34,335 nucleotides of DNA, taken from JBAYJS01 sp041664985. Its GTDB lineage: Bacteria > Patescibacteriota > Patescibacteriia > Buchananbacterales > UBA6539. The position numbers and the translations under genes are program-made. Below are positions 22,082 to 29,826 of this stretch, piece by piece; position 1 is the first letter of the stretch, and every line of letters starts with the position of its first letter. The notes beneath the pieces are model-generated. The model was not told the origin of the DNA, did no database searches, and saw only the letters and a list, made by a program, of their open reading frames with translations. The stretch lies in NCBI GenBank assembly GCA_041664985.1, contig JBAYJS010000007.1, positions 1 to 34,335 on the forward strand, written 5' to 3'.

Positions 22082-24658
22082 ATGGACCAATTTGGGGTGC
22101 CGGAAACTTCTAGTTATTATATTACTTTTGATCCGGCGGCAATCATTGACCAGCAATATTTTTGGGTATCAATTGATATCTTTGTTTTGGCTTTGCTGGT
22201 GGTTTTGCTTTTTATTTTAATTATCGCTTTGTTTCGCAGTCGTAATTATTTGCCAACCGCTTTTCAGAAGGTGGTTTTTTTAGTCACTGTGCCCAAAGAA
22301 GCGGCCGATTCAGCCGAACAAAAAGAAACCATTGAAATTGTCCGCAGCCAAATTTCTTTGGCGGAAAGCTGGTTTTCGACTTTGGGCGGTTTAAGGGCGC
22401 AACGCGGTCTAAAATCTTTTCTTTGGGGCCGCAGCGATCATTTTTCTTTGGAAATAGTTTATCAAAACGGCTTAATTTCTTTTTATGTGGCTGCCCCTTA
22501 CTATTTAAAAGATTATTTGGAACAGCAAGTTTTAGCGCAATATCCCGAAGCCAATATTGTGGAAGTTGAAGACTATATTATTTTTTCACCGCAAGGCACG
22601 GTTTTATGTGGTTTTTTGCGCTTTACCCGCAGTTACATTTTCCCCATTAAAACTTATCAGACTATGAATTCGGATCCTTTGAACGCTTTGGCGAGTTCTC
22701 TGACCAAAATTGCCAAAGGCGATGGCGCCGCCGTTCAAATCATTGCCCGTTCAGCCAAAAAGCGCTGGCATGCCAAAGGTTCCAAAGTTGCCGTTTGGAT
22801 GCAAAAAGGAAAAACTTTGACTGAAGCCATGTCTGAGGTTAATTTTTTCAGTTTTTTGAAATTTTTTAATTTATTTCGCAATAAAACCGCTGAGCAAATT
22901 GCTGCTGAAAAAAGTCGGCCGATTCGGCAACTTTCACCGATGGAACAGGAATTGGTCAAAGGTTTGGAACAAAAATCCGCCAAAGCCGGACTGGATTGTA
23001 ATATTCGAATTGTGGTTTGTGCTCAAAATAAAATGACGGCGCAACAATATTTAAGTAATATTGTTGATTCGTTTTCTCAGCTGAATTATTATCAATACGG
23101 CAATAGTTTCAAAATCATTAAAATTGCGCCTAAAAAATTAATCAGTCATTTTATTTATCGAAATTTTAAACGCCGGCAAAAAGTCCTTTTAAATACGGAA
23201 GAATTGGCCAGTATTTATCATTTCCCAACGCCATTTTTGGAAACGCCAATTATTCGCTGGTTAATTGCCAAAAAATTGCCCCCGGCGCCGAATCTGCCAA
23301 CCGAAGGTTTATTGCTTGGTGAAAATATTTATCGCGGGCAAAAAAGTTATATTTATTTAAAAACTGATGATCGCCGGCGCCATGCTTATTTGATTGGTAT
23401 GACAGGAACCGGTAAATCCGTTTTGATGGGTAATTTGGCAATTCAAGACATCAGAAACGGCAAAGGTGTTTGTGTAATTGATCCGCACGGCAGTTTGGTG
23501 GAAAGTATTTTACCCTGTATTCCCAAAGAAAGAATGGAAGATGTGATTTATTTTAATCCGTCCGATACGGAAAGACCGATTGGTTTGAATATGCTCGAAG
23601 CCGAAACGCCCGAGCAACAGGATTTTGCGATTCAGGAAATGATTTCGATTTTTTACAAATTAGTAACTGATCCATCAATGATTGGCCCGATGTTTGAGCA
23701 CAACATGCGAAATGCCATGTTGACTTTAATGGCTGATAAAGAACAGCCCGGCACGATTGCCGAAATTCCCAGAATTTTTACGGATAAAGAATTTCAAAAA
23801 TACAAACTCAGTAAAGTAACCGACCCGATGGTTCGCTCATTTTGGGAGCAAGAAATGGCTAAAACCTCGGATTTTCATAAATCAGAAATGCTTGGTTATT
23901 TGATTTCCAAAGTCGGCCGATTTATTGAAAACGCCATGATCAGAAATATTATCGGGCAGCCAAAATCCGGTTTTAATTTCCGTAATATCATGGATAATCA
24001 AAAGATTTTATTGGTTAATTTGGCCAAAGGTACTACCGGCGAAGTCAATAGTAATTTGTTAGGTTTAATTATTGTAGCCAAACTGCAAATGGCCGCTTTA
24101 ACCAGAACCGATATTACCGAAGATCAGCGCAAAGATTTTTATTTATATATCGACGAGTTTCAGAATTTTATCACCGACAGCGTTTCAACGATTTTGGCTG
24201 AAGCCAGAAAATACAAATTGAATTTGACCTTAGGCCATCAATATATCGGTCAGCTGACTCAAGGCAGTGGGCCGGAAGGCAAAAGCTATGGCAATAAAAT
24301 TAAAGATTCAATTTTTGGCAACGTCGGTACTTTGATTTCGTTTCGAATCGGCGTTGATGATACCGAGGTGATTGCCAAGCAAATGGCACCGGTGGTTAAC
24401 GAGTATGACTTGTTAAATATTGAGCGCTATAATGCTTACGTTCGGCTTTTGGTTGATAATCAGCCCTTAAAAGCCTTTAATATTCATACTTTTCCGCCAA
24501 TTTCTGGCGATTTGGAAATGATTGACGATATCAAACAATTTTCTCGCTGGAAATACGGTTCGGACAAAAGGAAAGTTGAATCAGAAATTTCCGAAAGAAG
24601 TCGTTTAGGCTTAAATAAGGCAGACAATATCAGTCCGCCAATAGAAAGGACTTTATAG
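22082..24658 (+). CDS. TraG/VirD4-like membrane ATPase
   Basis: An 858-residue protein. One membrane helix lies near residues 31-51. A region of about 350 residues follows without a recognised domain. Then comes an additional-strand P-loop ATPase of the VirD4/TraG/HerA type: Walker A G-M-T-G-T-G-K-S (439-446), C-V-I-D-P-H-G-S-L, and Walker B Y-L-Y-I-D-E-F-Q-N-F (Asp691, Glu692). T-L-G-H-Q-Y-I-G-Q-L follows. Relatives in conjugation are coupling proteins that feed DNA or protein to a type IV channel. No relaxase or other transfer gene is visible, and similar genes are widespread in Patescibacteria as I recall. A role in DNA uptake or pilus systems is possible but unproven. Confidence 0.8.
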   Translation: MDQFGVPETSSYYITFDPAAIIDQQYFWVSIDIFVLALLVVLLFILIIALFRSRNYLPTAFQKVVFLVTVPKEAADSAEQKETIEIVRSQISLAESWFSTLGGLRAQRGLKSFLWGRSDHFSLEIVYQNGLISFYVAAPYYLKDYLEQQVLAQYPEANIVEVEDYIIFSPQGTVLCGFLRFTRSYIFPIKTYQTMNSDPLNALASSLTKIAKGDGAAVQIIARSAKKRWHAKGSKVAVWMQKGKTLTEAMSEVNFFSFLKFFNLFRNKTAEQIAAEKSRPIRQLSPMEQELVKGLEQKSAKAGLDCNIRIVVCAQNKMTAQQYLSNIVDSFSQLNYYQYGNSFKIIKIAPKKLISHFIYRNFKRRQKVLLNTEELASIYHFPTPFLETPIIRWLIAKKLPPAPNLPTEGLLLGENIYRGQKSYIYLKTDDRRRHAYLIGMTGTGKSVLMGNLAIQDIRNGKGVCVIDPHGSLVESILPCIPKERMEDVIYFNPSDTERPIGLNMLEAETPEQQDFAIQEMISIFYKLVTDPSMIGPMFEHNMRNAMLTLMADKEQPGTIAEIPRIFTDKEFQKYKLSKVTDPMVRSFWEQEMAKTSDFHKSEMLGYLISKVGRFIENAMIRNIIGQPKSGFNFRNIMDNQKILLVNLAKGTTGEVNSNLLGLIIVAKLQMAALTRTDITEDQRKDFYLYIDEFQNFITDSVSTILAEARKYKLNLTLGHQYIGQLTQGSGPEGKSYGNKIKDSIFGNVGTLISFRIGVDDTEVIAKQMAPVVNEYDLLNIERYNAYVRLLVDNQPLKAFNIHTFPPISGDLEMIDDIKQFSRWKYGSDKRKVESEISERSRLGLNKADNISPPIERTL

Positions 24659-24663
24659 AAAAT

Positions 24664-25197
24664 ATGTCAGATTTAATGTTTGTTTTTTGGGTGGTATTTT
24701 TTATTGTAATTTTTTTAATTTTAGGTACGCTGGCGCTGGCCGGATTTTCAGCAGCCCCTTGGGTGCCTTTATGGAAAAAAGATATTCGGCGAATGCTCAA
24801 ATTAGCCGAAGTGAAGCCGGGCGAAATCGTTTATGATTTGGGCGCGGGTGACGGGCGGATTATTATTATTGCCGCTTCGGAATTTGGCGCTTTGGCTACG
24901 GGGTTTGAATTTGCCTTCTTGCCATATTTTTTAGCCTGGGTTAAAATAAAGCTATTGGGTCTTAGTAAAAAGGCTAAATTAAAATATGGTAGTTTTTTCA
25001 CCCAAGATTTAAGCCAGGCCGATGTTATCTGTACTTTTTTGTCAACTCAGGCGATGGAGCGCTTAAGCCCCAAATTTAAAAAAGAGCTTAAGCCCGGTTG
25101 TCGGATAGTTTCTTACGCTTTTTCTTTGCCAGGCTTTGAGCCAAAAGTAGTTGATAAACCGGAAAAGATGGCAACCGTATACGTTTATCAAAAATAA
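24664..25197 (+). CDS. Membrane-anchored SAM-dependent methyltransferase (FAM173/ATPSCKMT-like)
   Basis: A 177-residue protein. An N-terminal membrane helix (about 5-27) is followed by A-P-W-V-P-L and then a class I methyltransferase domain with motif I, Y-D-L-G-A-G-D-G-R (57-65). The order helix, A-P-x-V-P, R-R-M-L-x-L-A, D-L-G-x-G-D-G-R matches the FAM173 group, whose eukaryotic members methylate lysines of mitochondrial proteins including the ATP synthase c-subunit. The bacterial substrate is unknown. It starts 5 bases after the TraG-like gene and is probably in the same transcript. Confidence 0.75.
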   Translation: MSDLMFVFWVVFFIVIFLILGTLALAGFSAAPWVPLWKKDIRRMLKLAEVKPGEIVYDLGAGDGRIIIIAASEFGALATGFEFAFLPYFLAWVKIKLLGLSKKAKLKYGSFFTQDLSQADVICTFLSTQAMERLSPKFKKELKPGCRIVSYAFSLPGFEPKVVDKPEKMATVYVYQK

Positions 25198-25237
25198 AAA
25201 ATAAAGAAAAATCATAAAATAAAGAAGGAAAAATAAA

Positions 25238-25849
25238 ATGTTAGGTAAAAAAAATAAAAAGAAAGAAGAAATTGAACAACCGGATTTTGATCAAGCGGAT
25301 ATCCAGCGTCATTTGGATTTACTTAAAGATGTTTTGGAAAATACCCAAAATAATATAAAAAAAGCGCTTAATTTGTTAAGCGAAAAGAATTTTGATAATA
25401 CTGATTTATTGGATAGTTTATTGGAAACCAAGGAAGCCAGTGAAGGTTTTGTCGCTTCTAATGGCCAGGAAAGAATCGTTGAAGGCGTGTTTACCGGCGA
25501 AAAAATGATTGCCGGAGACGGTATTGAATACAATATCCCGGCCAATTATGCTTCAAAATCAAAACTGGTTGAAGGTGATATTTTGAAATTAACCATCAGT
25601 CGCGATGGTTCTTTTATTTACAAGCAAATCGGGCCGGTTGAACGAAAACAGTTAGTTGCCAATTTGGCTCACAATGCAGCGACCGGTGAGTGGATAGCGT
25701 CTTTAGATAATCAGCGTTGGAAATTACTGCCGGCGTCAGTCACTTATTTCCATGGTTTGCCAGGTGATGAAGTCGTGATTATCATTTCCAAAGAAGGTAA
25801 AAGCAAGTGGGCAGCAGTGGAAAACATTATTAAGCACAATAATCACTAG
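25238..25849 (+). CDS. Conserved-looking protein of unknown function
   Basis: A 203-residue soluble protein. A lysine-rich start and a helical region (about 18-65, L-K-D-V-L-E-N-T-Q-N-N-I-K-K-A-L) precede a compact beta-rich part. That part has V-E-G-V-F-T-G-E-K-M-I, Y-N-I-P-A-N-Y-A-S-K-S-K-L-V-E-G-D-I-L-K-L-T and a second barrel-like half ending G-D-E-V-V-I-I-I. G-D-x-L-K-L and G-D-E-V-V are typical of small beta-barrel, nucleic-acid-binding folds, but this is inference. AGAAGGA precedes the ATG by about 10 bases. Its 3' end overlaps convergent prmC by 20 bases. Confidence 0.65.
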   Translation: MLGKKNKKKEEIEQPDFDQADIQRHLDLLKDVLENTQNNIKKALNLLSEKNFDNTDLLDSLLETKEASEGFVASNGQERIVEGVFTGEKMIAGDGIEYNIPANYASKSKLVEGDILKLTISRDGSFIYKQIGPVERKQLVANLAHNAATGEWIASLDNQRWKLLPASVTYFHGLPGDEVVIIISKEGKSKWAAVENIIKHNNH

Positions 25850-26726
25850 ACTTTAAAATTAAAACGCGATTTTTTCCGGCCAAATCTTTTTTGATATCTG
25901 CCCGATAGTTGGGCAGGATTTTTTTTGTCAATTTTAATAAAGCTTTGGTTTGGCGAGGATCAAATTCAATGGCCACAATTTTTGGCTGGTTTGATTTTTT
26001 AGCAATTTGTCCAAAAAGCTTTTGGTAAAGAAAAAGACCTTTTTCTTTGGTAAAGAGTGCCAGTTTTGGTTCAAATTTTAAGCTGTTAGTTTGAGGGGTG
26101 GATTTTTCCCATTGGGGCCAGCCATAGGGCAAATTGGCAACAATTATATCAATTTTTTTATCAATTACCGGTTGCAAAAGGTCACCTTGGAAAAAATTTA
26201 TTTTTACCCGGTGTTTTTTGGCATTTTTTTTTGCTACTAAAATGGCCGACTTGGAAATATCGGCAGCCAATATTTTTGCCTGGTTAGAATTTTTAGCCAA
26301 AGCAATCGCCACGCAACCCGAACCAGTGCCAATATCGGCAATAACCACTTTTTGGTTTCTTACCTCTGATTTTTTACCTGCCTGCCGGCAGGCAGGTTCT
26401 CTTATTTCCAAAAGCACTGTCTCAGCCAATAGCTCGGTGTCTGGTCGGGGGATTAAAACCCGTTTATCGACATAAAATTCAAGGCCGTAAAATTCTTTGA
26501 GATTACGTAAATAAGCCAGCGGCTTTCCGTGTAATCTTTTTTTAATCAGAATCTCAAGTTTTTTTATTTGAGGTTTGGTTAATTTTTTTTCAGGATAAGT
26601 ATATAAAAATTCTTTTGGTTTTTTTAAAACCAAAGTTAAAATGATTGCCAAATCTAAATCAACGGTTTTTAGGCTGGTTTTTTTTAGTTTTTGGCTGTAA
26701 ATTTTAAAAACCTCTTTTATTTCCAT
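25830..26726 (-). CDS. prmC: Release-factor glutamine methyltransferase
   Basis: A 298-residue SAM enzyme that methylates the glutamine of the GGQ motif of release factors. It has the N-terminal helical domain, motif I D-I-G-T-G-S-G-C-V-A-I-A-L-A, and an active-site motif read N-L-P-Y instead of the usual N-P-P-Y. I start at the ATG at 26726 (M-E-I-K-E-V-F); the open frame continues to 26774 without support. The 22-base palindrome adds A-C-R-Q-A-G in frame near residues 110-117, in a loop just before motif I. prfA, its substrate, lies upstream on the same strand but separated by cassettes B and C. Confidence 0.9.
   Translation of the reverse strand: MEIKEVFKIYSQKLKKTSLKTVDLDLAIILTLVLKKPKEFLYTYPEKKLTKPQIKKLEILIKKRLHGKPLAYLRNLKEFYGLEFYVDKRVLIPRPDTELLAETVLLEIREPACRQAGKKSEVRNQKVVIADIGTGSGCVAIALAKNSNQAKILAADISKSAILVAKKNAKKHRVKINFFQGDLLQPVIDKKIDIIVANLPYGWPQWEKSTPQTNSLKFEPKLALFTKEKGLFLYQKLFGQIAKKSNQPKIVAIEFDPRQTKALLKLTKKILPNYRADIKKDLAGKNRVLILKSSDYCA
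25898..25926 (+). terminator. Plus-strand terminator embedded in prmC
   Basis: CTGCCC (25898-25903) pairs with GGGCAG (25911-25916) over a 7-base loop, followed by GA and eight T (25919-25926). It probably ends transcription of the 25238 gene, although it lies antisense within the coding sequence of prmC. Confidence 0.6.
26376..26397. repeat. 22-base perfect palindrome, copy 2, inside prmC
   Basis: Identical to 15124-15145. It is read through in frame in prmC, giving P-A-C-R-Q-A-G. Its GC content contrasts with the surrounding gene. Confidence 0.85.
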
Positions 26727-26730
26727 GGAT

Positions 26731-26759
26731 TTGACTATTGTTAAAATAACGATTAAACT
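26731..26759 (+). promoter_or_regulatory. Promoter of cassette B
   Basis: TTGACT (26731-26736) and TAAACT (26754-26759) are spaced 17 bases on the plus strand, in the gap divergent from prmC. Confidence 0.55.
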
Positions 26760-26812
26760 GGGGTTGGCAATCAAGCTGTCTAGTTTAGATAGATAACTCG
26801 GAGGGAAATGTG

Positions 26813-27181
26813 ATGATTAAGGGATTTTGGCAGTGGTTGGCCGGTTGGTTGGCGCGTAAATGCTGTGTTTGCGGCAGTCATTCGATTTGGCCGTCTTTTC
26901 TTCTGTATAGAAACGACATGGTCAGTCGATACAACCCTGACGGGCGGGCGGTTTGGATTCATCACGGCTGGTGTATGGGTCAACATATTAACTCGGCTGA
27001 GCGTCTCGTCATCCAGCAGGGCGTTTGCTGCGTCTGCGACCAATCCGGCCTGCATTTGGGCGAGGTTCATTTGCCCTGCAAATATAACCCTGATGGTGAA
27101 ATCAAAAAAGTTCACCGTTGGTGTTTGGGAAAGTATACAGCCGGTTACTTGAGGCATCTGTTTGCCGCCGATCGGTGGTGA
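26813..27181 (+). CDS. Small protein with two C2HC-type modules (cassette B)
   Basis: A 122-residue protein with an internal duplication. Module 1 has C17-C-V-C20, Y-N-P-D-G (40-44) and H51-x2-C54-x-G. Module 2 has C72-C-V-C75, Y-N-P-D-G (91-95) and H101-x-W-C104-x-G. CxxC with HxxC is a zinc-binding arrangement, and the conserved Y-N-P-D-G and W-C-x-G between modules show common origin. The family is not recognised. GGAGGG (26800-26805) lies 7 bases before the ATG; a GTG 3 bases earlier is less likely. GC-rich, with its own promoter and terminator, on the strand opposite to prfA and prmC. Confidence 0.7.
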   Translation: MIKGFWQWLAGWLARKCCVCGSHSIWPSFLLYRNDMVSRYNPDGRAVWIHHGWCMGQHINSAERLVIQQGVCCVCDQSGLHLGEVHLPCKYNPDGEIKKVHRWCLGKYTAGYLRHLFAADRW

Positions 27182-27196
27182 CAAGTTCTTTGAGTT

Positions 27197-27222
27197 GAGG
27201 TGATTTATTCACCTCTTTTTTT
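27197..27222 (+). terminator. Terminator of cassette B
   Basis: GAGGTGA (27197-27203) pairs with TCACCTC (27209-27215) over a 5-base loop and is followed by seven T. Confidence 0.85.
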
Positions 27223-27260
27223 ATTGAACAAATAAAAAAAATATTATTGGTCTACTAGAT

Positions 27261-27289
27261 TTGACTTAAATTTTTCAGTATGTTAACTT
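27261..27289 (+). promoter_or_regulatory. Promoter of cassette C (tentative)
   Basis: TTGACT at 27261-27266 and an extended -10, TGT-TAACTT (27281-27289), spaced 17 bases. The -10 hexamer itself is weak. Confidence 0.4.
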
Positions 27290-27344
27290 AAAAACAATTT
27301 TGGCAATTCCTAACATAGGCAACGTGGACAAGGAGGGGTGAACA

Positions 27345-27773
27345 TTGTTAGCAGAAAAGATTTTGTTAGATCCAAGCGTGGTTTTTGGCGCTGGAGCGAC
27401 GAGCTGTTTTGTAAAACTTGCCGAGACTTTCGGCCGGCCGGATTTGGCTCGTAAAAGACCCGATTGGCATCAACAGTTTGAGATTCGTGGCGGGAAAGAC
27501 GTAGAACGCTTGCTGCCAAAGTCCTTGAAGGTTGGCACTGTCATTTTGGAATTCACAGACGAAGGCCGGATTGACCGGTACGAAGTTTGCGATACAGGAG
27601 GGGCGGTTTGCTACTACTCGCCGGAATATTCTGTTTTGTATTCGTGTTTGGGTTTTTCGGCACATATGATAGGCAAACAGGCGACTATGTCTGAATTTGA
27701 AAATCCCGGGAGGAGTTCAAGAAGTATAGGCCCTTTGTGTCGCATCGTAGTGATTAAGCCGGTTTCCGGATAG
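27345..27773 (+). CDS. Unrecognised 142-residue protein (cassette C)
   Basis: No family is recognised. TTG at 27345 is taken as the start because AGGAGGGG (27331-27338) lies ahead at normal distance and no better ATG exists. The protein looks globular: a V-V-F-G-A-G-A-T-S-C start, a central V-G-T-V-I-L-E-F-T-D-E-G-R-I-D-R-Y-E-V strand pair, and several cysteines (about 21, 92, 99, 110 and 132). There is no membrane helix. GC-rich (about 55 percent in a sampled line) and oriented against prfA, whose 3' end it nearly meets. Confidence 0.6.
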   Translation: MLAEKILLDPSVVFGAGATSCFVKLAETFGRPDLARKRPDWHQQFEIRGGKDVERLLPKSLKVGTVILEFTDEGRIDRYEVCDTGGAVCYYSPEYSVLYSCLGFSAHMIGKQATMSEFENPGRSSRSIGPLCRIVVIKPVSG

Positions 27774-27777
27774 GTCC

Positions 27778-27811
27778 GAGGTCTGCAAGAAACTTTGCAG
27801 CCTCTTTTTTT
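27778..27811 (+). terminator. Terminator of cassette C
   Basis: GAGG-CTGCAA (27778-27788, one bulged base) pairs with TTGCAG-CCTC (27795-27804), then seven T. The T run touches the 3' end of convergent prfA (27810). Confidence 0.8.
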
Positions 27812-28853
27812 ATTGATCCAGTTCGGTGATTTTATCAATAATTGGTTGAATTCCGCCATCCATTAAAACATTGATATTGTGCCAACTTTCTTTGATCCGG
27901 TGATCGGTAATTCGGTCTTGAGGAAAATTATAAGTCCGGATTTTTTCTGACCGATCGCCAGTGCCAATTTGAGATTTTCTGGCATCGCGGCGTTCTTTGT
28001 CGCGTTTTTCTTGTTCGGCGGCAAATAGCCGAGAGCGCAAAATTTGTAAAGCTTTAGCTTTATTTTTGAGTTGAGATTTTTCATCCTGACAAGAAACCAC
28101 TGTATTGGTCGGTAAATGAGTGATCCGAACCGCCGAATCGGTTGTATTGACGCTTTGGCCGCCGTGGCCGCCGGAACGAAACACATCAATTCGTAAATCT
28201 TCCGGTTTTAAAACAATATCAACTTCTTCAGCTTCGGGTAAAACCGCTACGGTGGCAGCCGAAGTGTGGACGCGGCCGGCTTTTTCGGTTTCAGGCACTC
28301 TTTGGACCCGATGAACGCCGCTTTCGTATTTCAAATTTTTAAATACGCCTTTTCCGGCAATTTCAATAATAATTTCTTTAAAACCGCCAATACCAATTTG
28401 GCTGGAATTTAAAATCGTGGTTTTCCAACCTTTTTTTTCGGCATAGCGCGAATACATTCTAAATAAATCAGCGGCAAAAAGGGCAGCTTCGTCGCCACCG
28501 GTGCCGGCTCGGATTTCCATGATAATATTTTTTTGATCCAATGGATCTTTGGGTTTTAATTCCTCGGCAATTTCTTTTTCCAGCCGTTCTTTGAATTCAG
28601 TGAGGCTTGCCGCTTCTTCTTGGGCAATCGAAATCAGCTCGCTGTCAAAATCTTGCAGCAAAGCGTCTTGGGCTTGGGCCAATTGTTTTTCGGTTTTTTC
28701 CAGCTCGTCAATTTTTTTAACCACTGGCTCCAGCCGGTTGTATTCTTGGGAAATGGTTTTAAGTTTTTCCGAATCAGAAATAATCTCTTGATCGGATAAT
28801 TGCTTTTCCAAATCCTGGTAATTTTTTTTAATTTCAATTAATTTTTTGTCCAT
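27810..28853 (-). CDS. prfA: Peptide chain release factor 1
   Basis: A 347-residue class I release factor for UAA and UAG codons. The catalytic GGQ is at 231-233 in G-G-H-G-G-Q-S-V-N-T-T-D-S-A-V-R. R-A-G-T-G-G-D-E-A and H-R-V-Q-R-V-P-E-T-E are typical of RF1, and the length fits. The usual downstream partner prmC is on the same strand but more than 1 kb away, after cassettes B and C. A small hairpin (TTAGGC 28865-28870 with GCCTAA 28878-28883) lies just ahead of the start. Confidence 0.96.
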   Translation of the reverse strand: MDKKLIEIKKNYQDLEKQLSDQEIISDSEKLKTISQEYNRLEPVVKKIDELEKTEKQLAQAQDALLQDFDSELISIAQEEAASLTEFKERLEKEIAEELKPKDPLDQKNIIMEIRAGTGGDEAALFAADLFRMYSRYAEKKGWKTTILNSSQIGIGGFKEIIIEIAGKGVFKNLKYESGVHRVQRVPETEKAGRVHTSAATVAVLPEAEEVDIVLKPEDLRIDVFRSGGHGGQSVNTTDSAVRITHLPTNTVVSCQDEKSQLKNKAKALQILRSRLFAAEQEKRDKERRDARKSQIGTGDRSEKIRTYNFPQDRITDHRIKESWHNINVLMDGGIQPIIDKITELDQ

Positions 28854-28897
28854 ATATTTAGAAGTTAGGCGCTAGCTGCCTAATTAAAGTCATAACA

Positions 28898-28922
28898 AAA
28901 ACTCCCTGCTTAGGGGAGTTTT
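28898..28922 (-). terminator. Terminator of rpmE
   Basis: AAAACTCCC (28898-28906) and GGGAGTTTT (28914-28922) form a 9-pair hairpin over 7 bases, with T runs on the minus-strand exit. prfA may then need its own promoter or readthrough. Confidence 0.75.
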
Positions 28923-28934
28923 GGCTATAGTAAG

Positions 28935-29228
28935 CTACTCTTTGGTTGATTTTTTGGCGGCTTTCTTTTTTGAGTCAGCGGTGGCACGTTTTACTTTTTT
29001 GCCTTTTCTGGTGCTGGCAGCCGCTTGCTGTTTGGATAATCGGTCTTTGAATTTTTCAACTCTTCGGGCTGAGTCTAGCAACTTTTGTTTACCAGTAAAG
29101 AAAGGATGACACATTGAACAAATTTCAACATGAACTTCTGGTAAAGTTGAGCCAACCGTAAAAGAGTTACCGCAGGCGCAGATAACTTTAGCTTTTGGAT
29201 GATATTGGGGGTGGGTATCTTTTTTCAT
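28935..29228 (-). CDS. rpmE: Ribosomal protein L31 (zinc-type) with basic tail
   Basis: A 97-residue protein. The N-terminal 65 residues are a zinc-type L31: H-P-x-Y, then C17-A-C19 and C37-S-M-C40 form the metal site, followed by H-P-F-F-T-G-K-Q-K-L-L-D. A lysine- and alanine-rich tail of about 30 residues extends the usual length and may bind rRNA. The order rpmE then prfA on the same strand is conserved in many bacteria. Confidence 0.93.
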   Translation of the reverse strand: MKKDTHPQYHPKAKVICACGNSFTVGSTLPEVHVEICSMCHPFFTGKQKLLDSARRVEKFKDRLSKQQAAASTRKGKKVKRATADSKKKAAKKSTKE

Positions 29229-29272
29229 AATAGAAACAGACTAACACAATATTTAATTTTTGGCAAGAGAGC

Positions 29273-29689
29273 TTAGTTTTTGCGTTCGCGCAGGCTTTTT
29301 GAGCGCTTGGTGATAATGTAAACGCCAACCACGCTGGTGTAAATGACGGCTAACTCGGCTGGAATTTTGAAGCGACCTTCAGACAGGGGAGCGGTAAGGG
29401 CAAAAATGATTAAAACTGCAGTCCAAACCACCACAAAACCTTCGCCTAAAAAACAAGAAATAAAATTATTTTTCCAACGGGTGTATTCTTTTTCACCGGC
29501 ATAAAGGCTTAAAATAGCCAAATAAATTATACCAATGGCGGAAGCCGAACTGTTGTATCTACCGCCGGAAAAAAAATCCAAGGCAAAAATGAAAATGGTT
29601 ACCAGTGTCCAGCTGTTTAGGATTAACTTAAACACCCAACGGCTGGTAAAACTAGCGTAGAATTTTTGTTTTTTTGTTTGTTTTTTCAT
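29273..29689 (-). CDS. Small multi-pass membrane protein
   Basis: A 138-residue protein of unknown family. A basic N-terminus is followed by three or four hydrophobic helices (about 19-41, 49-65, 80-100 and 109-128) and a basic C-terminus. No catalytic motif is visible. It stands alone upstream of rpmE on the same strand. A TATAAT-like element at about 29703-29708 (minus strand) lies shortly before its ATG. Confidence 0.6.
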   Translation of the reverse strand: MKKQTKKQKFYASFTSRWVFKLILNSWTLVTIFIFALDFFSGGRYNSSASAIGIIYLAILSLYAGEKEYTRWKNNFISCFLGEGFVVVWTAVLIIFALTAPLSEGRFKIPAELAVIYTSVVGVYIITKRSKSLRERKN

Positions 29690-29743
29690 AACTCTATTTT
29701 AATTATATCATACTTTTTTAATTTTACTAATTTTTTTACCAAG

Positions 29744-29772
29744 TTGACTTGTCTTGATTGGTAATTTATAAT
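29744..29772 (+). promoter_or_regulatory. Promoter of dapB (cassette D)
   Basis: TTGACT (29744-29749) and a perfect TATAAT (29767-29772) are spaced 17 bases, with start expected near 29779. Confidence 0.8.
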
Positions 29773-29826
29773 AAGCCCGTGTCTAATCTCAGACAAAAAC
29801 GGTAAAACCGGAAAGGGTGAGATCGA

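Noticed and set aside
26727..26774. Upstream extension of prmC
   Set aside because: The extra residues do not resemble a PrmC N-terminus and the region carries the divergent promoter elements.
27366..27665. Minus-strand open frame opposite cassette C
   Set aside because: No ribosome binding site, and the composition is as expected for an antisense frame of a GC-rich gene.
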